64,000 nucleotides of DNA from Lota lota (Eukaryota; Chordata; Actinopteri; Gadiformes; Lotidae): assembly GCA_026745465.1 (NCBI GenBank), contig JACYXH010000772.1, positions 4,857,385 to 4,921,384 of the forward strand. The letters are read 5' to 3'. A program made the translations under genes and the position numbers. Positions 42,892 through 57,831 of the stretch are shown piece after piece (within the stretch, counting starts at the first letter, position 1; each line of letters opens with the position of its first letter). The notes under the pieces are model-generated. The model worked only from the letters and a program-made list of their open reading frames with translations, was not told the origin of the DNA and did no database searches.

Positions 42892-43705
42892 TGTGTACAT
42901 AGAGACAAATTTTTCTCCTCAGACCTTCTTCTTACTTCTTCTGGCAACTGTTGGTATTAGACAGAATATGGGTCTGGGGAGTACAGGATTCCTGTGTTCT
43001 GGCTCTGGTATGACATGCTTGTCTAACCTTTGTGTCTCAACCGCTGAAGCATTGCACGCTTCTCCTCAGATACTCAGACGGTGGTGTCAGAAGGTGTGGA
43101 TGAAAAATGACGTGGCCTGCTGCTTTCGAGGCCAGAGAAATGAGATTATGCGAAGGCCAGATCTGCATCATGAAGTATGTTTGCCTACGTCGTGGCTGAC
43201 GTTTGCATTCTTTTATCAAATAGCAGACAGATGGGTCAGCCAAGATGGTTCAGCGGTGGGCATAGTTGAGGATCTATACAGTTTAGTTTTGACACATTAG
43301 TGGGTGTTCTTGTGTTGGTTTTATCGACTATATATTTCCCTTGATGTCTTGATGCATGCTGAAGCATCATCCTGAGCTCTGATGAAATGGTTCAGTATTT
43401 GGCTGGTTGAACGGTTGAATGGTGCAAGATTAAATGCCTTTCATCTGAGCAATTAAAATGATTTGATTTCAACTGGAATATTTAGCGGCATTATGGTATG
43501 GCACATCATTTCACTTTTAAATAAACTATGAACCCACAGTGTTGAGGGAATCAAGTCAATCTATATTCTGATATATATATATATATATTCAATAGCCTAA
43601 CCTCAATGAGACTTTCTGAATAAATAAAGGTTTAATAAAAAAACAATATGATGGGGATATACTAACAAAAGTAATGTTAATATTATATTATGTAATGTGA
43701 TGCAT

Positions 43706-43731
43706 GGGGGGGGGGGGGGGGGGGGGGGGGG
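43706..43731. repeat. poly-G run, 26 bases
   Basis: Uninterrupted G run, about 800 bases from the previous one. Confidence 0.95.
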
Positions 43732-45885
43732 TGGGCTGACACCAGAGTATTGGATAACTCCATGACCCTTGGGGTAGGGTCTAAACTCCATGAAGACATG
43801 GCGTGGTTTTGATTTCTTATCAGGTATTTTAGTCGACTAGCCTAGACTAAACATGCACGCATTGATGATGGATTATTTCATTAGACATCCAATACGATAA
43901 ACTGTTACGTTGTTGAATGTGAGTTGTGCGTGCAAGTTTTTAATTGACCAGGATTAACATTACTTCATCTATTAATACTTTTTCCCATTTTAAAGATGTC
44001 ATTGTTTATACCTTACAACTGCTTCTTGCAAAATATTATTATTACGCCAATGTATCAATTTAATCTGGTTTGATAAACCTAGTGGCAACACAACTGAGAG
44101 TAAATCATTACGTAGCTGAGTTCCAGAGCAGACTCATTTAAGTACACTTTTTTGTAGACAAATTTAAACAAAACAAATAACATTGATTACGGGTGCCACA
44201 TTTTGAAACTAACCAATTCATAAAAGTTATCATTATGCTGATAAAATAATCCAAGATTAACAAGCAGACAGGCTAACATGCGTTCAGGCATAATGCTTTG
44301 TATTTGTTCAATGTAATGTTAATCTTTAATGCAGACCTTTTGTTACCTTTTTTTCATATTTACTTACTTTATATTTCACTTATTGTTGAAGTGAAGTAGA
44401 GGCCTTAATGGTATATAAAGCTATTTACAATATTTGCATATGCAGATGAAATGTTTTCAAAAGTTTGAAATGGTTTGGGAAAATATGAACAGAAAAATAT
44501 ATAAAATATTTTTCTTTTTTTAAGTAATAGAATAAGCATAGAATGCTGTTATTACAACTAATCAATCTAAAATATCAATGGTATGTTGCCATTTAAATCA
44601 ATTTCAAATTAGAAAAACCCCTTGAAGAATGGTATTCCAATAGAACATTACCAATGAATTATGTACTCCGAGATGTAGTGAGAGAACCAGTTCATCGCAG
44701 GACATAACAACACATGGTTTTATTTAAAGTGGACAATCTTTAAAAGTTTATTTTAACATTGCTCTGGCTTGTTTAATAAGACAGTCATGGTCTTTGGTGT
44801 TATAATGCAGATACACGCATATCTCAACCGACAGGGTGATTCAGGCTAATTAGGAAAATCGATTACAAATGGATGACTGTCGACATAGGACTACGCCCTT
44901 GTCGAAGGAAGCCAAATTGTGCCACCATATGCTTGTTCTTTGCTGTTTTTATAATATGAATTAACATAAATATTCATTTATATGACAAGAAAGTAATTAA
45001 CCAACCTTTTCATTGTAATTTATACATGTGTTAGTAACGTTGTTGTTGTTGTTCTAGTTGTTGTTGTTTTGTTCTGGTTGTCGTTGTAGCTCCTCTTGTT
45101 TCCCCTTTGTCTTTCTGTACCAGGAATTGATCAAAAAATGTTTAATTTAAATTAGGAACCCAACGCGGTCAAACAAAACATTAGGGATCTGCTATTGCAC
45201 ATGCGATAGTAGTTGTTGCAAGTGATCATAGTTTCTATTACATTACAAATGACATCACCGTCTGCTAATTTATGCCAATAAGAAACAATAAGTCCAATAG
45301 TGCTGCCATCCTTGTGGTTTAGTGTTTGGCAACGGAAGGTATTCACATAAATACATACACATCTCATGCATGTATTGTTTGATTGTTTGACTGTGTGACT
45401 TTTCTCCAAGTCATAAAGATGGTTATGTCTGTGATTTATGTTAGCTGTTTCAATCTGTAAATCCCCAGATTTGCAATCAATCATCATCACTAAATATTCC
45501 TGCATGCACTGGTATCTTCAATCTTCAGGATAATCATATGTAGACCAAGTCTTTAATATAGAACAATGACACAGGCTAGTTTCTCGACACATTCATTTCT
45601 TCTGCGAGAGTGTGGCTTGAGACTGTTGGTTTCTGCCAACTCAACTTTGATTGTCCTCAATGCTATTCAACTCACTTAAAAGGCAGCCAAACGAATGGTG
45701 TATTTTGTGCCAATATGACCTTGCAATGAAAGAGCATTTAGTCATTCCCTTTGAATTTCGATGCTACCCAGATGTGAATCTTTTTATTGTTAAGAAAAGT
45801 GCACAGTTTGGCAGTTGCATGTTCATCTTTGTTGTCATACAAATATATTTTAGTGAAGAGGAGAAAGACAGAGTCTTTGTGGTTG

Positions 45886-45892
<7 letters not shown>

Positions 45893-45951
<59 letters not shown>
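45893..45951. repeat. (TG)n microsatellite
   Basis: About 28 TG units, interrupted at its right end by GCATGTGCATG. Confidence 0.95.
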
Positions 45952-45952
<1 letters not shown>

Positions 45953-48900
45953 ATGTGCATGTGTTTGCTTCAGTGTGTATCATGGCTGTATTGTTTTGTA
46001 CTTTTATAATAAAATAAGGCATGTTGAGTGGAGATAACAATACAGCAATGCAACTATGTTTAAATTCAACTCTGGTCCCAGAGTGGATTATCTTGGAATT
46101 CAAAACATGTCTGATAAATCCATATGGGGGATGGATGCATGCATGGATTAATGGATGGACGGACGAATGGACAAACACAAGAGGAGGCGTACACAAGACG
46201 ACACATTGACGCTGTACTCGTGGCATTCAAATCGTCTGCCTGACAAACACTCAAGGAAAAAGCAACTTCTACACACTGTCGAGTGTAAACACAACATGAA
46301 CTCATTCAGGAAGGTTATTTGTCCTTCCTGCACTCTACAGTCCAAAGGCAGTAGTGGATGAATTCCTGTGTCAAACCAATGGGGAGTGCTGAATTGATAG
46401 TAAACTGCTGATGACCTGTGTAATTGAAATGAACACTCACCGTTTATCATAGAGCAAAATCCCAAAGGTATTCCCCTACAATAGTACAGCTGAAGCATCA
46501 GCCGGAGGTGAGCAGAATATGTCTCGGTAAAGACCATAATTTGTTGCACATCTTGCATCACATTTTTAAGCAGTAATTCAAGGCAAATAAATGTTTGTAC
46601 AATCCCGGTCCATTTTAAGTAGAAATATTTACTGGACGCTTGAACCCGATGACAAACAAAGAGCTTTATTCTGAAATAACACCAGCACTGTTTGAATAAG
46701 CTGACACAAATTCTGACTAATATATATATATTTTAGCAAATATTACAAGTTATATTCCTAGTGTTGGAAAGTCTTTATTTTACTGGATTATGATTTAATG
46801 GAGACAGTGCAGATACCAACATTTTAAGTAAAGTATGTTTTGTCAAATACAACTTGTGTAATTTATTCCATGAATCAGTCAATCAAATAAATTAATTGTT
46901 AACATAATAGAATGTTACTGCGATATAAGACAACCTCCTCCAAATTATATCCAATCACAGTTCACACCTCTTACTTCCTTACTTTGCTGACTTGCTCACA
47001 CGGCTTCTTTAATTGGAGCCTTGCAGGGTAACCATGATCTTTCTCTCTCAATGACCATTTACAAACACGAACACAAGCAGTTTGAGTGTATAGTTCAGGG
47101 AGTTGGAAAAGGTAAATACGTAAAGTTCTATACCCCCTTGTTATAATGCCATTCGAGTCACTAAACTGCCACCAACGAACAAACAAAAAACCCGGTGAGT
47201 TACTGGCTTCACATTTCTTTCAAATAACAACAGCATCTTGGGGTTATTTGGTCTCATGCGCAATGTGTCTCCAATTGAAGAAGAATGGTGTTCTGACTAA
47301 AATGGCATTCACAGACACCAATCCAAGACGTAACCTTTCTGAATATGTTAAAACAATCCCTCAATCACTTGCTAGTCTACTCCTCTTATGAACCAAAACA
47401 ATGATTAATCGGGGCCATGAATGCTGACCTGGAACTTTTACCTAGGAGATAAATAATGTGGCTTTTCTCTCTAGTGTTAATGAGGTGCTAGAGCATTTCA
47501 CATTTGAGTTCTGAGTTGCATTCATTATAATGCACCCCAGTGCTCATGCATGCATTGGGAGATCCTAATAAATCCTTCATAAACCTGGCTCAGGTGTTCA
47601 GTTATGTTGTTGCATGTGATGTTTCCTGAGTCTGTTTCCTCTTATCCATTAATAAGTGCAATAAGTAACTCAAAGCAAGTAAGCCATTTTTATCATATTT
47701 GTCTGTTGCATTACCCACATACAAACTGTATGTGGGGTTGGAAGAAACATTACCTTGTGTGTGTTTGAGATGTTTGGTGGCAAAACCCGTTGACTTTGTA
47801 CGAGTAACATTTGACTCTTAATATTACTGTTAAGCTTTATTTTAATTTATTTTTTTGTTAAGCATTGTTGTGCTATGGATTTAGAGAGAGCTGCTTAGTT
47901 TTATTCAGCCAAGCCAACCTGTCCTTGAGCACAATGTTTTCAGACTGTTTCACAGAGAATAAGGTCAGTTGATATAGGTGGCTGCACCTTGGCCTGAGTT
48001 AGACATTTCCCATATCCCACAAGGTCTTTATTAGGGAAATACCTTCAGGTTACCAATCAAAATCTTACCATCCTACCATTATTCTGGACTCCAGTGTAGC
48101 TGATTTCTGAGTTTGTTCATGTAAATGTTGTTTTATTTTATTTTTTGCAGTGTTGAGCTCATGGGAATGTTCGATGGCATTGAGAAATATATACGTTTTC
48201 ATATATACCAGAGGTCATGGGAAATTACAGAGGCCACCTTTCCCTGCAAGGGTCATCTGTTTACGTTTAGTGAAATTGTTTTTGCATGATATTCCCGTAG
48301 AATAAAGCACTCTCACATAGCCTTCACATATCCTCTGGTTCCAACCGTGGCTGGAAGTCTTTGTAAATCTGTCTTAACTTAACTTCATAGATGTGCGCTG
48401 ACAACACTTTGGAAATGCTTAATATTAGATTGAAATTACATTTGAACACAAGCGGGAGCTAAATACTGTGCGTGTGAGTGTGCGCGCGTATGTGTGTGTG
48501 TGTGTGTGTGTGTGAGTGTATATGTAATATACATTCATTTTTTACATTTTTAACGAAGAACAGAGTCGTTTATAACAAGAATCTGTCAAACACAAAAAAA
48601 CAGATAGCGCTAAACGTTTCCAACTGGAGGGATGTTTTAATGAAAATGAGCTTCCAAAACCCCAGAGAGGTGTGCATGCTAATATATTGCCGTGTGCAGA
48701 CAGGTGAATGGGATAAGGGGGTATTAGGGTCAGTTGTGAAAGCAGTTATATATTGTTTTAAACTTAGGTGATGCTTGTATTATTTGTTCATAGACCGAAT
48801 TATAAAAAAAGAAATAACAATCATTTGATTTATGTTGGTTGATGGATTTTGCACTTCTGTAAAGAGGTCCTCAGGGCAGAGCAATTTTGAGAGGAACATT

Positions 48901-50509
48901 ACCTAACTGTGCTGCAACTTTCCACTGCAGTTTAGAAGGCAGAGCATTGTAGTGTATGGTAATGACTTAAAAAACGATGCAGATAGGACAAGACAAACCT
49001 GAAGTTGTCCACAAATACTGTAAAGTATAAGTGGGATGAAATTACATCAAATTGGCTTGTGTGTTTTGTGAGTAGAACATCAAGTCACGTGATTGTTTTA
49101 AACATTTTAAAAGATGTATCCAAAACCTTATCTGACCCCAACCACCCCCCATGGTTAATAAAGCCTTAACTTATGTTTGTTTTGTTATCGTCTATCTTAC
49201 ACCCTATAGATCATTTTATCTCTATCGACATTTAACATTAAGACACAAAGCGCATCGCTTCATGAATTCTGACAAAACATGGTTGGAAAAAGGGTGAGAT
49301 GTCAGAAGAAAAAACATCCATGTCAACATAAATAGTTTTCATGATTAATCTTTGTTAAAATGGTCTGTTCCTAGAGGTAGACTCTTCTTGGACCGTAGAT
49401 AAAACAAATCTCTTCAACAACTTCATCTATCTCTCTAACCAACCAGACATGCATACACACATGCACATGTACACACAAGTACACGCTCACACGCACACAC
49501 ACACACACATAAGCGTATGCACATAACATATCACCCTAATGATTATAATAATTTAGAAGAAGAAAAAAAGCCCACGGCATTTCATGTTGCCAAGATTTGG
49601 GTTTCATTTTGAAATCCAAAGTCTAGTCGTTGCTAAGAAAGCGTGACATTTGAAACAAATCATGTCTGGAACATGACTTGTCCCCTGCCATGAGTCAACA
49701 GCGATATGTCAGCACTGCTTCACATTCCCGGTCTGTTTGTGTTTGTCTCAGAAAAACCTTGGCAAGTGACGCTCATTCATTTTCTTTTAATGCGACCCCC
49801 ATGAGGTGAGCGACTCTACACCGCACTGCTCTGTCCAACACACAGCTACACAGGGAACAAAGGGATATGTAGTTTGGCTTTTATTTGACATTTTTGAACT
49901 TTAAGTACCTTATTTGACGTCTGACATGTGTTGATTGATATGGAAGTTACCTCATACATGTGGCATTGTAGCCAACAGTGATATTAAAATGTTATACAGA
50001 AGATGTTATCTAGTCCCAAAGTGAATTGAAAGGAATTATATATATTTAATGCATTGTGGCCACAGTATGTTGTAATGTTTCCATACCAGAAAGCATTATT
50101 ACAACTATTGAGAAAGTGCATTGCCTTCTCTTCTAAAGCAATCTGAAATAAACTAGTGCAACTCTATGTCTCTTTGCATATTATTTTCATGGAAGTGTAC
50201 ACACCACCACAACAGTGATGGTTTTACAGCCATGAAAGTTATAGGTTCTCTTCAAGGCTTATTTTGATAGAATTGTGACACTTGTTGTATGAGAATGTCT
50301 TGGTAACACACACACAAAACACATTTGGGTATATTGGTTATTTATATGGTTATATTGTTTGTCTTTAGTTTCTTTATACGGTGTATACATTCTTTATACA
50401 CATATTATAATATATAATAGAGATCTGTAATTGATACAAGGACAGACCTGCTCTATCCCATAGCCTACCTGGGAGAGTAAAGGGGAAAGAGAGTTTGAAC
50501 CATTTTAAG

Positions 50510-50900
50510 TCTTACCCTAGCCAGGGAACCAGAGGAATCTGCGAGCTCATGTTTTATTTGGTCTTGTAGATGTCCGGCCCCCCTCCCGTTCAGACAGATT
50601 TTCCAGAAGACCTGGCTCGGGTCGGGCCAATCACAACCGATTCTCTTATTTGAGGCGGGTAAAATAAGATGCCTGTACAGAGCACCCTATGTGAGCGTCG
50701 TTGAGGCATTTTCAAAAAAACAAAATGGCTGCCACTGATGTGTCACACGTTTCATTGATCTGATTGGTTGAAGGTCTCTCCAATTGCATCCAGAGGCATT
50801 TTAGTCTGTGCCCCTTGTAAAATCGAAGATTGACGGAGAGGTTTCGTACTAATACCCATTTGCAAATTGGTCTGGCGATGTCAGGCTAGTCCAACCCCGT
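50510..50900. mobile_element. possible fish interspersed repeat, family unclear
   Basis: The stretch begins CCCTAGCCAGGGA and ends GTCTGGCGATGTCAGGCTAG. The ends carry the short inverted motif CTAGCC/GGCTAG, and the right-end motif resembles a dispersed teleost repeat I have seen before. No target duplication was confirmed. Confidence 0.35.
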
Positions 50901-53900
50901 CTTAAAGGGAAGGAGGGAAACAAGCAATTTTGCCGAACAATAAATCACTTGCATTTGACAAACATCATGTCTTTGCATATGTAAAAGTGTAATTTGCATA
51001 TATAAATATCACTAGAGGTAATAAGTGTAGGCCTATGTCACAGCCCATGCCATGCTAAGTAAACTTTCATCTGCGTCATTTCTTCTTGATGGACGAGCAA
51101 GGAGAGGAGAGCAGTAGTTCAGTAAAAGCTATAACAGTAGCAGTAATTTATGTTTTACTCCTTTATTAGACAACTAATCAACAAAAGCGAATAATTCTAT
51201 CAAATCCCAGTGGGTGAGTGGACACAACCCCCTGAGTCTTTGTTACCCCTCCATGATCACATTGTATACATTCGTTCTCATTGAGAAGCTCCGTAAATGT
51301 TGTTTGTTAATGTGGCTAGCCTGTCGTGATGCTGGCTATAATGACTAACAAATGTTATCTGGAAGACATTAATATGCCGTTTCAGAGAGCGTATTTTGTT
51401 TCATGGGGTGGGAATTAAGTAAATCTGTGGTGTGTGAGTGAATCTTTGGACTAGTGCAATCAATCAAGTCTTTTGAGCAACTTGCAGCCACTCTAACTTA
51501 TGGCATTTAAAGGGTAAACCATTGGATTATATTAATGAGGATGTTAGATACCTTACAGAAAACCTTTCTGCCAACACATGGTTTGAACACATGGTATTAA
51601 ATCCAAGACCCGTTGTATTGTCAAGGCCCGTCCAACCATCAACCTTCACCTCCAGGCCAGAAGTTTGATCGAATGTCTGAACACAAATGGGCCCAAAAGT
51701 TAGTCTACATGCCATACCACGGTTACACAAAAACATTATTTTCCTGGCTAGGTTTGTGGAAAATGTCTTGCAGACTATCCAATGTTTGTTACGTGTTGCA
51801 TATCAATCTTTTGACAAGAATATAACTCCATTTTGACAAATCATTCGATAGTAGAAAATGCTATATTGATATCATTAAGTATAGATCCACGGTAGCCTAT
51901 GTTTCTAAATGTTTCTTCAAATTCGGTTGCAATGATAACTGGTTGCTCTTGCCTCTTTCTTATAGCAAACGTATGAATTGATTGTAGGTGATCACAGGTG
52001 TTGAACCAACAACAGGAGCTTTAGAGACACCTGGTGGCTAGGACTAAGTAAAACAACTAGAGATGAGTTTTGTAAGCCTGTATTGCGTAAACGAGCCATA
52101 ATTTCCCAAAACAAATGGAGTTTACTCAAAGTTCTCACAAGGCACAAATTCAGTACAAACAGATACTTTTCTGACAAAACATAAAACACTAATGTGCTTA
52201 CATCGATTCCTGTAATGGGGTTTTTCTGTTTTACTCTGCGACCAACATGACTAATGGAGCCCGTTGACATGGTTATGAGATTCTGCTCATGTGACCATGA
52301 GAGCCGTCCTTCTGCCAACGAGTCTTCTCTGTAGATCAAAGCTGCCGTTCCCTCCCAGGGCTCAGCACTCATGACAGAGCAAGCCACAGAGGCTGAGAGA
52401 ACTGATTAGGGCAAACGAAAAGCAGTCCTCTCGGACCAAAGATAACAACACGAGTAAGGGAGAAGGCATGGCGAGAACAACGGAGCGAGGCTAAAGTAAT
52501 TCCGATGACGACGCAGACAGAGGGGCCTAATACGGTATTGGCAGAATGACGGCGTGTTCTATAGGGTGTTACGTCCAAAAGTGTCCCCGGGATGCATTTT
52601 CCCCACAACAACCCTTTTTATTCAAAAACGTATTGAGGTTTAAGTGAAACACAACCATAAAATGATAATTGCCTTGACACGTGTGACTTGAGTGGTAATA
52701 ATACTATTCTTTGGACAATTGCAAACACGAAAATCACATTGTGTCACAATTGTTACCATTTACAGACTACAGACTTTTCTCACAGCTTTCCATGTTGTGT
52801 TGCTGTTGAAGCGGATCCAGCAAATCATTTAAAAGGGAATGAATTGCACACTATTGGCTTTGACATTTCAACATCTGTATAGACTGGTCTCTTGGTGGAA
52901 TACGTTATTTCCAAATAAATTATTCAAACGTTCTTCTGCCAAACATGAGCTCTATAGGATTTTTGTTTCTTTTCCTACCATGCCTCTGATTAAATGGCCA
53001 ATACTCCAATTGTTTTCCAAACCAATTGGTCTCCAATTGGATCCCTGTATTACACACTATGAGGGTCTCATAAAATCTCGGGGAGGCAAACAGGGATTTT
53101 CCTCAGAATTGCCTAGAAAATATTATATTTTATCTATAATATGCCTGTCGGGTCGAATTACAGAGAAAGGACTCTAAAAAAGAGTAGACGTGCTCTGAAG
53201 CAGACTCAAGCCATTTATTCTATGACTGACATCATTCACAGCTATTCCGTGAGTCAAAATGGATCCCTCGATTATTTTCTTATTAAGTAAAATACAACTG
53301 TTTAGATGTCACAAAATGCAATCCATCACAGTTTCCCATCAAATCTTTCCGAGAGAGTTTTATATTTACTTCAAGCTGCACATTGTGAGAGCAGAGAATA
53401 TTCAAATCTAGTGTACAAGAGGAGACATTGTGGGGAATGCCATCTGTGATCAAAGAGATATATCGTTTGAGAGGAATGATGCTTATAAAAACAAAAATAC
53501 AAATGAAAATGATCCACACATTATTTTATCCAAAAGATTGCGTTGCACCATGAGAATCAACACATTGGCACTGTAAATTATGTAAATCAGTGGTATACTT
53601 TGGTGGTTCTAAGTAAATATTGCTTACGTTATCACAGATGGATTGTTAGGCTAGCCTATAAAGTCATGATGATGTTTTAAAATGCAACAACTAAGCAACT
53701 GTGGTTAATGCAATGTATTTTCTTTCACAACAATTAAGCTCAAGGATATGAGACATAAACGTTTCCTGTTGTCAAATACCAAAGATGGAAAAATAATCCA
53801 GCTGGAAAGAGAATGATCTAGCAGCAATGAAAAGAGTAATCACTGAGAACCCGTCTATCTGCACTCCTGGATATGACTTTGGAAATGACTTATGATTGCT

Positions 53901-54765
53901 GTTGAGCATTGGACCATGTTGCTCCATCTTTTTTATCCCACCTACCTCATTCTAACACAGGGACTTGGCTGACCGCATGGATTTTTGATGTGGTCTGATG
54001 TAAAAAAAAAAGGCAGAAGTATTCAGCCTTGATTGTTCATAATGAATCCCCCCTTTTGAAGTTATGTAGATAAGACTGTCACTCTTTTGACCGGAGACAC
54101 TGGAAAGTTAAATAATGTTTATCTTTCTGTGTGAAAGAAAAAAGAAAAGACGTGTTTTCTTTCAAAGGATGTACGAATATAGAACTTTGGAAGCTGTGGG
54201 GCACCCACTCACACAAAGTTTTTTTTTTTATCTCTTCTATTGAGAAATTGGCTGAAAAGGGGAGCAGGGAATGACTTCCTGTTGCAGCATCAGCCAAAAG
54301 ATAGAGATTTACAGCACTTGGGCCTGTATTAACACCATCTCTAGTGGAGTCTAGTAGAGGTGGTGACTGTGCTGGTTGGCTGACTCCATCATCCATTAAT
54401 AAGTCTGCAGAAAGGGCCTCAGCAGTGTCAATGTGCCGTATCACAGCATGTCTAGGGCCACACCTTCCAAAAATACACTTTAAAGGTCCTTTAATGGCTT
54501 GACCTTTTTATCGTCTTGGATCGGAGTAGAGGGCTGGATGAGTGCAAACGATTTCACAAGATTGGGAGATCACGCCAGGTCCTGTAGAGAAGTTGTCCTC
54601 TTCCCACGTCTGTAACACTCCAAATATGTTGGCCCTTCCGAAGGCACACCAGGGTTATGGCTACTACATTCTTTGTGGAGCTATTAGTAGGAGGAGCATC
54701 GAGGTGTTATGATGTGCTTGGTTAGGATTGACCTCAAACTTTTTTAAGAAGAACTAAAGCAGTCT

Positions 54766-55285
54766 CACTCCCAGCAGGTCTGGAGACAGAGCATAGTACT
54801 CCCAGCAGGTCTGGATAGTGAGACACCTCACTCCCAGCTAGTCTGGAGCTAGATAACCTCACTCCCAGCAGGTCTGGAGAGTTAGGCATCTCACTCCGAG
54901 CAGGTCTGGAGTTAGAGAACCTCAATCCCAGCAGGTCTGGAGAGTGAGACACCTCACTCCCAGCAGGTCTGGAGCTAGATAACCTCACTCCCAGCAGGTC
55001 TGGAGCTAGAGAACCTAACTCCCAGCAGGTCTGGAACTAGAGCACCTCACTCCCAGCAGGTCTGGAGCTAGATAACCTCACTCCCAGCAGGTCTGGAGCT
55101 AGAGCACCTAACTCCCAGCAGGTCTGGAACTAGAGCACCTCACTCCCAGCTAGTCTGGAGCTAGATAACCTCACTCCCAGCAGGTCTGGAGCTAGAGAAC
55201 CTCACTCCCAGCAGGTCTGGACAGTGAGACACCTCACTCCTACCAGTTCTGGACAGTGAGACACCTCACTCCTACCAGTTCTGGA
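54766..55285. repeat. 31-bp minisatellite, about 17 copies
   Basis: The unit is CTCACTCCCAGCAGGTCTGG followed by AGCTAGATAAC or a variant. Units differ in their last 10 bases (AGCTAGATAAC, AGCTAGAGAAC, AACTAGAGCAC, AGAGTGAGACAC). From about 54960 to 55200 the variants recur in the same three-unit order, giving a roughly 93-bp higher-order period. The minus-strand open frame through it is a repeat artefact. Confidence 0.95.
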
Positions 55286-55356
55286 GAGAGGAAGCCAGGC
55301 AATGTAAGGTGTTTTTATTTCCCTTGTGTCAACTTTCCGACTGCTTACTTCATTAA

Positions 55357-55479
<123 letters not shown>

Positions 55480-57743
55480 CAATGATGCCAGGCCCTTCCT
55501 GAGCATGTTCGCTGGACACAGACGTTACGCAGTGGTTTTGCACTCACCTTGTCGCGCCAAAAACCACATCCAGCAATCAACAGGACAGGGCTCACAGTGG
55601 AGCGACAGGGCCCTCTGCACTGGGATCCCTAGGTAGCCAGGTGGTGGAGAGATTGTACAGGACATATCCCTCAAAACATGATGTTTCCTAATACAGTTGC
55701 ACCGTGTACCTGTTCCACGGAGAACTGTTTACTTTTAATCAAGTGGATGTTATTTGTTCATTAGGTCTTAGTTTATTTTCTTTTTTGCAAAACTCGAATG
55801 AACAAATAAACGTAGTTCTGGCGCGTGCAGTGCAATAAAGTGTTTAAAGGTTATGCTTGGTGGAGAAAGTAAATGCACCAAGAAGCATAACTATAGCCTG
55901 AATATGATTTTGCAAAGGGGAGATGAAGAGTATCAAAGCAGAGTATGTTCTACTGTCAGTTCAGCTATTAAAATGACTCAATATTTTAAACTATAGCTTC
56001 ATCCAACCACCGGCTCAAGTTTACCTCAATAACATCAATTTTGTGAGAACAAGTGTACACAAATAATTTAAATGATGAATATTTACTTTTGTTTGGTATG
56101 TAGAATAACAAACTGAGATTTCAAACTGACACTGGGAAAAACAGTGGAGACTAGAGCCAAACGATATTGAACGATATCCTTATAAAAAAAAAAACCTCTT
56201 GATCTCGTTGCAGTACTAGATCCATAAACAGATGCTCGGTGGAATATACGATAACTGGTGTAAGTGTTGTAACTGGGGACTTCCACATGATTGACTGTGG
56301 CCTCAGCTGGTCATGTTTAGATGTTATGCTAGTCGGTGCACGCACCATGATGTTCGGAATACAGTTCAGTATGGTGAGAATAAGCCACAGCGCCTCTCGG
56401 GAGAATGTGGGAACAGCGGCTTTAATCAACAACAGGGTTGGAGTATGTGTTTAAGGCCCATATTTCGCAATGCTGAACCACGCAAATTGGAAATGCTACA
56501 AAATTTTCAAAGCGGGAATTACATTTGCGCCGCCTTTGGGGCTTAACGGGGGAGGATTCAAGTTTTTTCTTTTCTTTTTTGTCCTGACTTAAGTGTTTCC
56601 CTGACTTGTCCAGTCTCCATGACTGCATGACTTGGAACAGCAAGTGTTTGGAATAGTATCATGTGCAATTCCAACTTTTCCTTTGGTCAAGTTATCTTCA
56701 GTAAGTATTTAGGTGTGTCTTTGGAACTGATATGACCATGCTGGACACATGTTCTCATACGATGATTTCCTGTCCAAGATAGAGCCAGAACTATAAAGAG
56801 CAACAGTGTGCTATAACCTATAAAGAGCATAGAAAACCATGTGTACTGTGTGCTCAATGTCTTCCATCCAAGATGCATGGAATGGAGCCTGGCTTTATTA
56901 TAGCAAAAATGTGGTCATTATGTTATGTTGGTTTGAGAACTTATTTCAACAAAATCTTAAGGGAAACACAGAATGTTTTCAGACCTTCAAGAATTATATA
57001 GCAACGATGATAAAAAAAAGTAATGGGCAAAATAGGACTTTATAGAATAAAACCAGAACCCTCTACAGGACTATTAGTACTGTTTCAGAAACCCTAATAA
57101 TAAAGGAATGTAAAAAAGCCAATTGTAAATGCACACGTTTCACAATATTAAACTAAACGGACCATACTGCAGAGGGAGTAGATGGGAATACCCAGCCCAG
57201 AGGATTATCTTTTCATGTAAATCCGGTCTAACCTTGTATGAAGGAAACAATGGGATATATTAGTTACTATTGCCTGGAGAAATTAGTTATTCTACCCATT
57301 TGAATGCTCAGCTGGAAGTGATACACACAGACTCAGAGGAGCTCGGTGGAGGAGTCCAATGTTCGCTAAAAGCTACAGTTCCTGCATGATTTGTGGATGA
57401 TGTATGGAGCTCGGTCACAAGGGACGGAAAACCTCATGGTGTCTGGCAGATGCTGTTTCCACGGTGACGAGGCCGGAGAACAATGTTGGCCATTGATTTG
57501 TCTTTGCTTAACTTTTTTGGCATTTCTATTACAATTCTTTCAACCAAGTGTAACACACAGGAATGGCAGACGAGTTGCAGGGTGCATGTTGTCAGGCAAT
57601 GGGTCAACGTATTTAACATATGTAAACACACGCTCCAGATGGATTTACTCTAGGTCTTTCCTTTTTCTTTTTTAAAAGTCTTTCCTGATGTAATGTATCT
57701 CGTGTAAAAGACCATTCATGAAATGGGTAAATTATGAAGTGAT

Positions 57744-57747
<4 letters not shown>

Positions 57748-57830
<83 letters not shown>
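57748..57830. repeat. (TG)n-(AG)n compound microsatellite
   Basis: About 33 TG units followed by (AG)n. Confidence 0.97.

Positions 57831-57831
<1 letters not shown>

Noticed and set aside
45738-46561. Overlapping minus-strand frames of 137-162 codons with Cys-rich segments
   Set aside because: One runs through the (TG)n microsatellite, and the other has no family resemblance, no start context and no linked exons.
47711-47737. Short palindrome CCCACATAC/GTATGTGGG
   Set aside because: A 9-bp stem of this kind is expected by chance in 64 kb and has no supporting context.
51992-52387. 131-codon minus-strand frame in the gene-free region
   Set aside because: No recognisable domain, no repeat-independent support and no flanking exons; isolated frames of this size are expected by chance in 22 kb.
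54734-54988. Repetitive 84-codon minus-strand frame (RLSSSRPAGSEVSHSPDLLG type repeats)
   Set aside because: A 31-bp unit is not a multiple of three; the frame is kept open by chance over a few units and breaks in the rest of the array.
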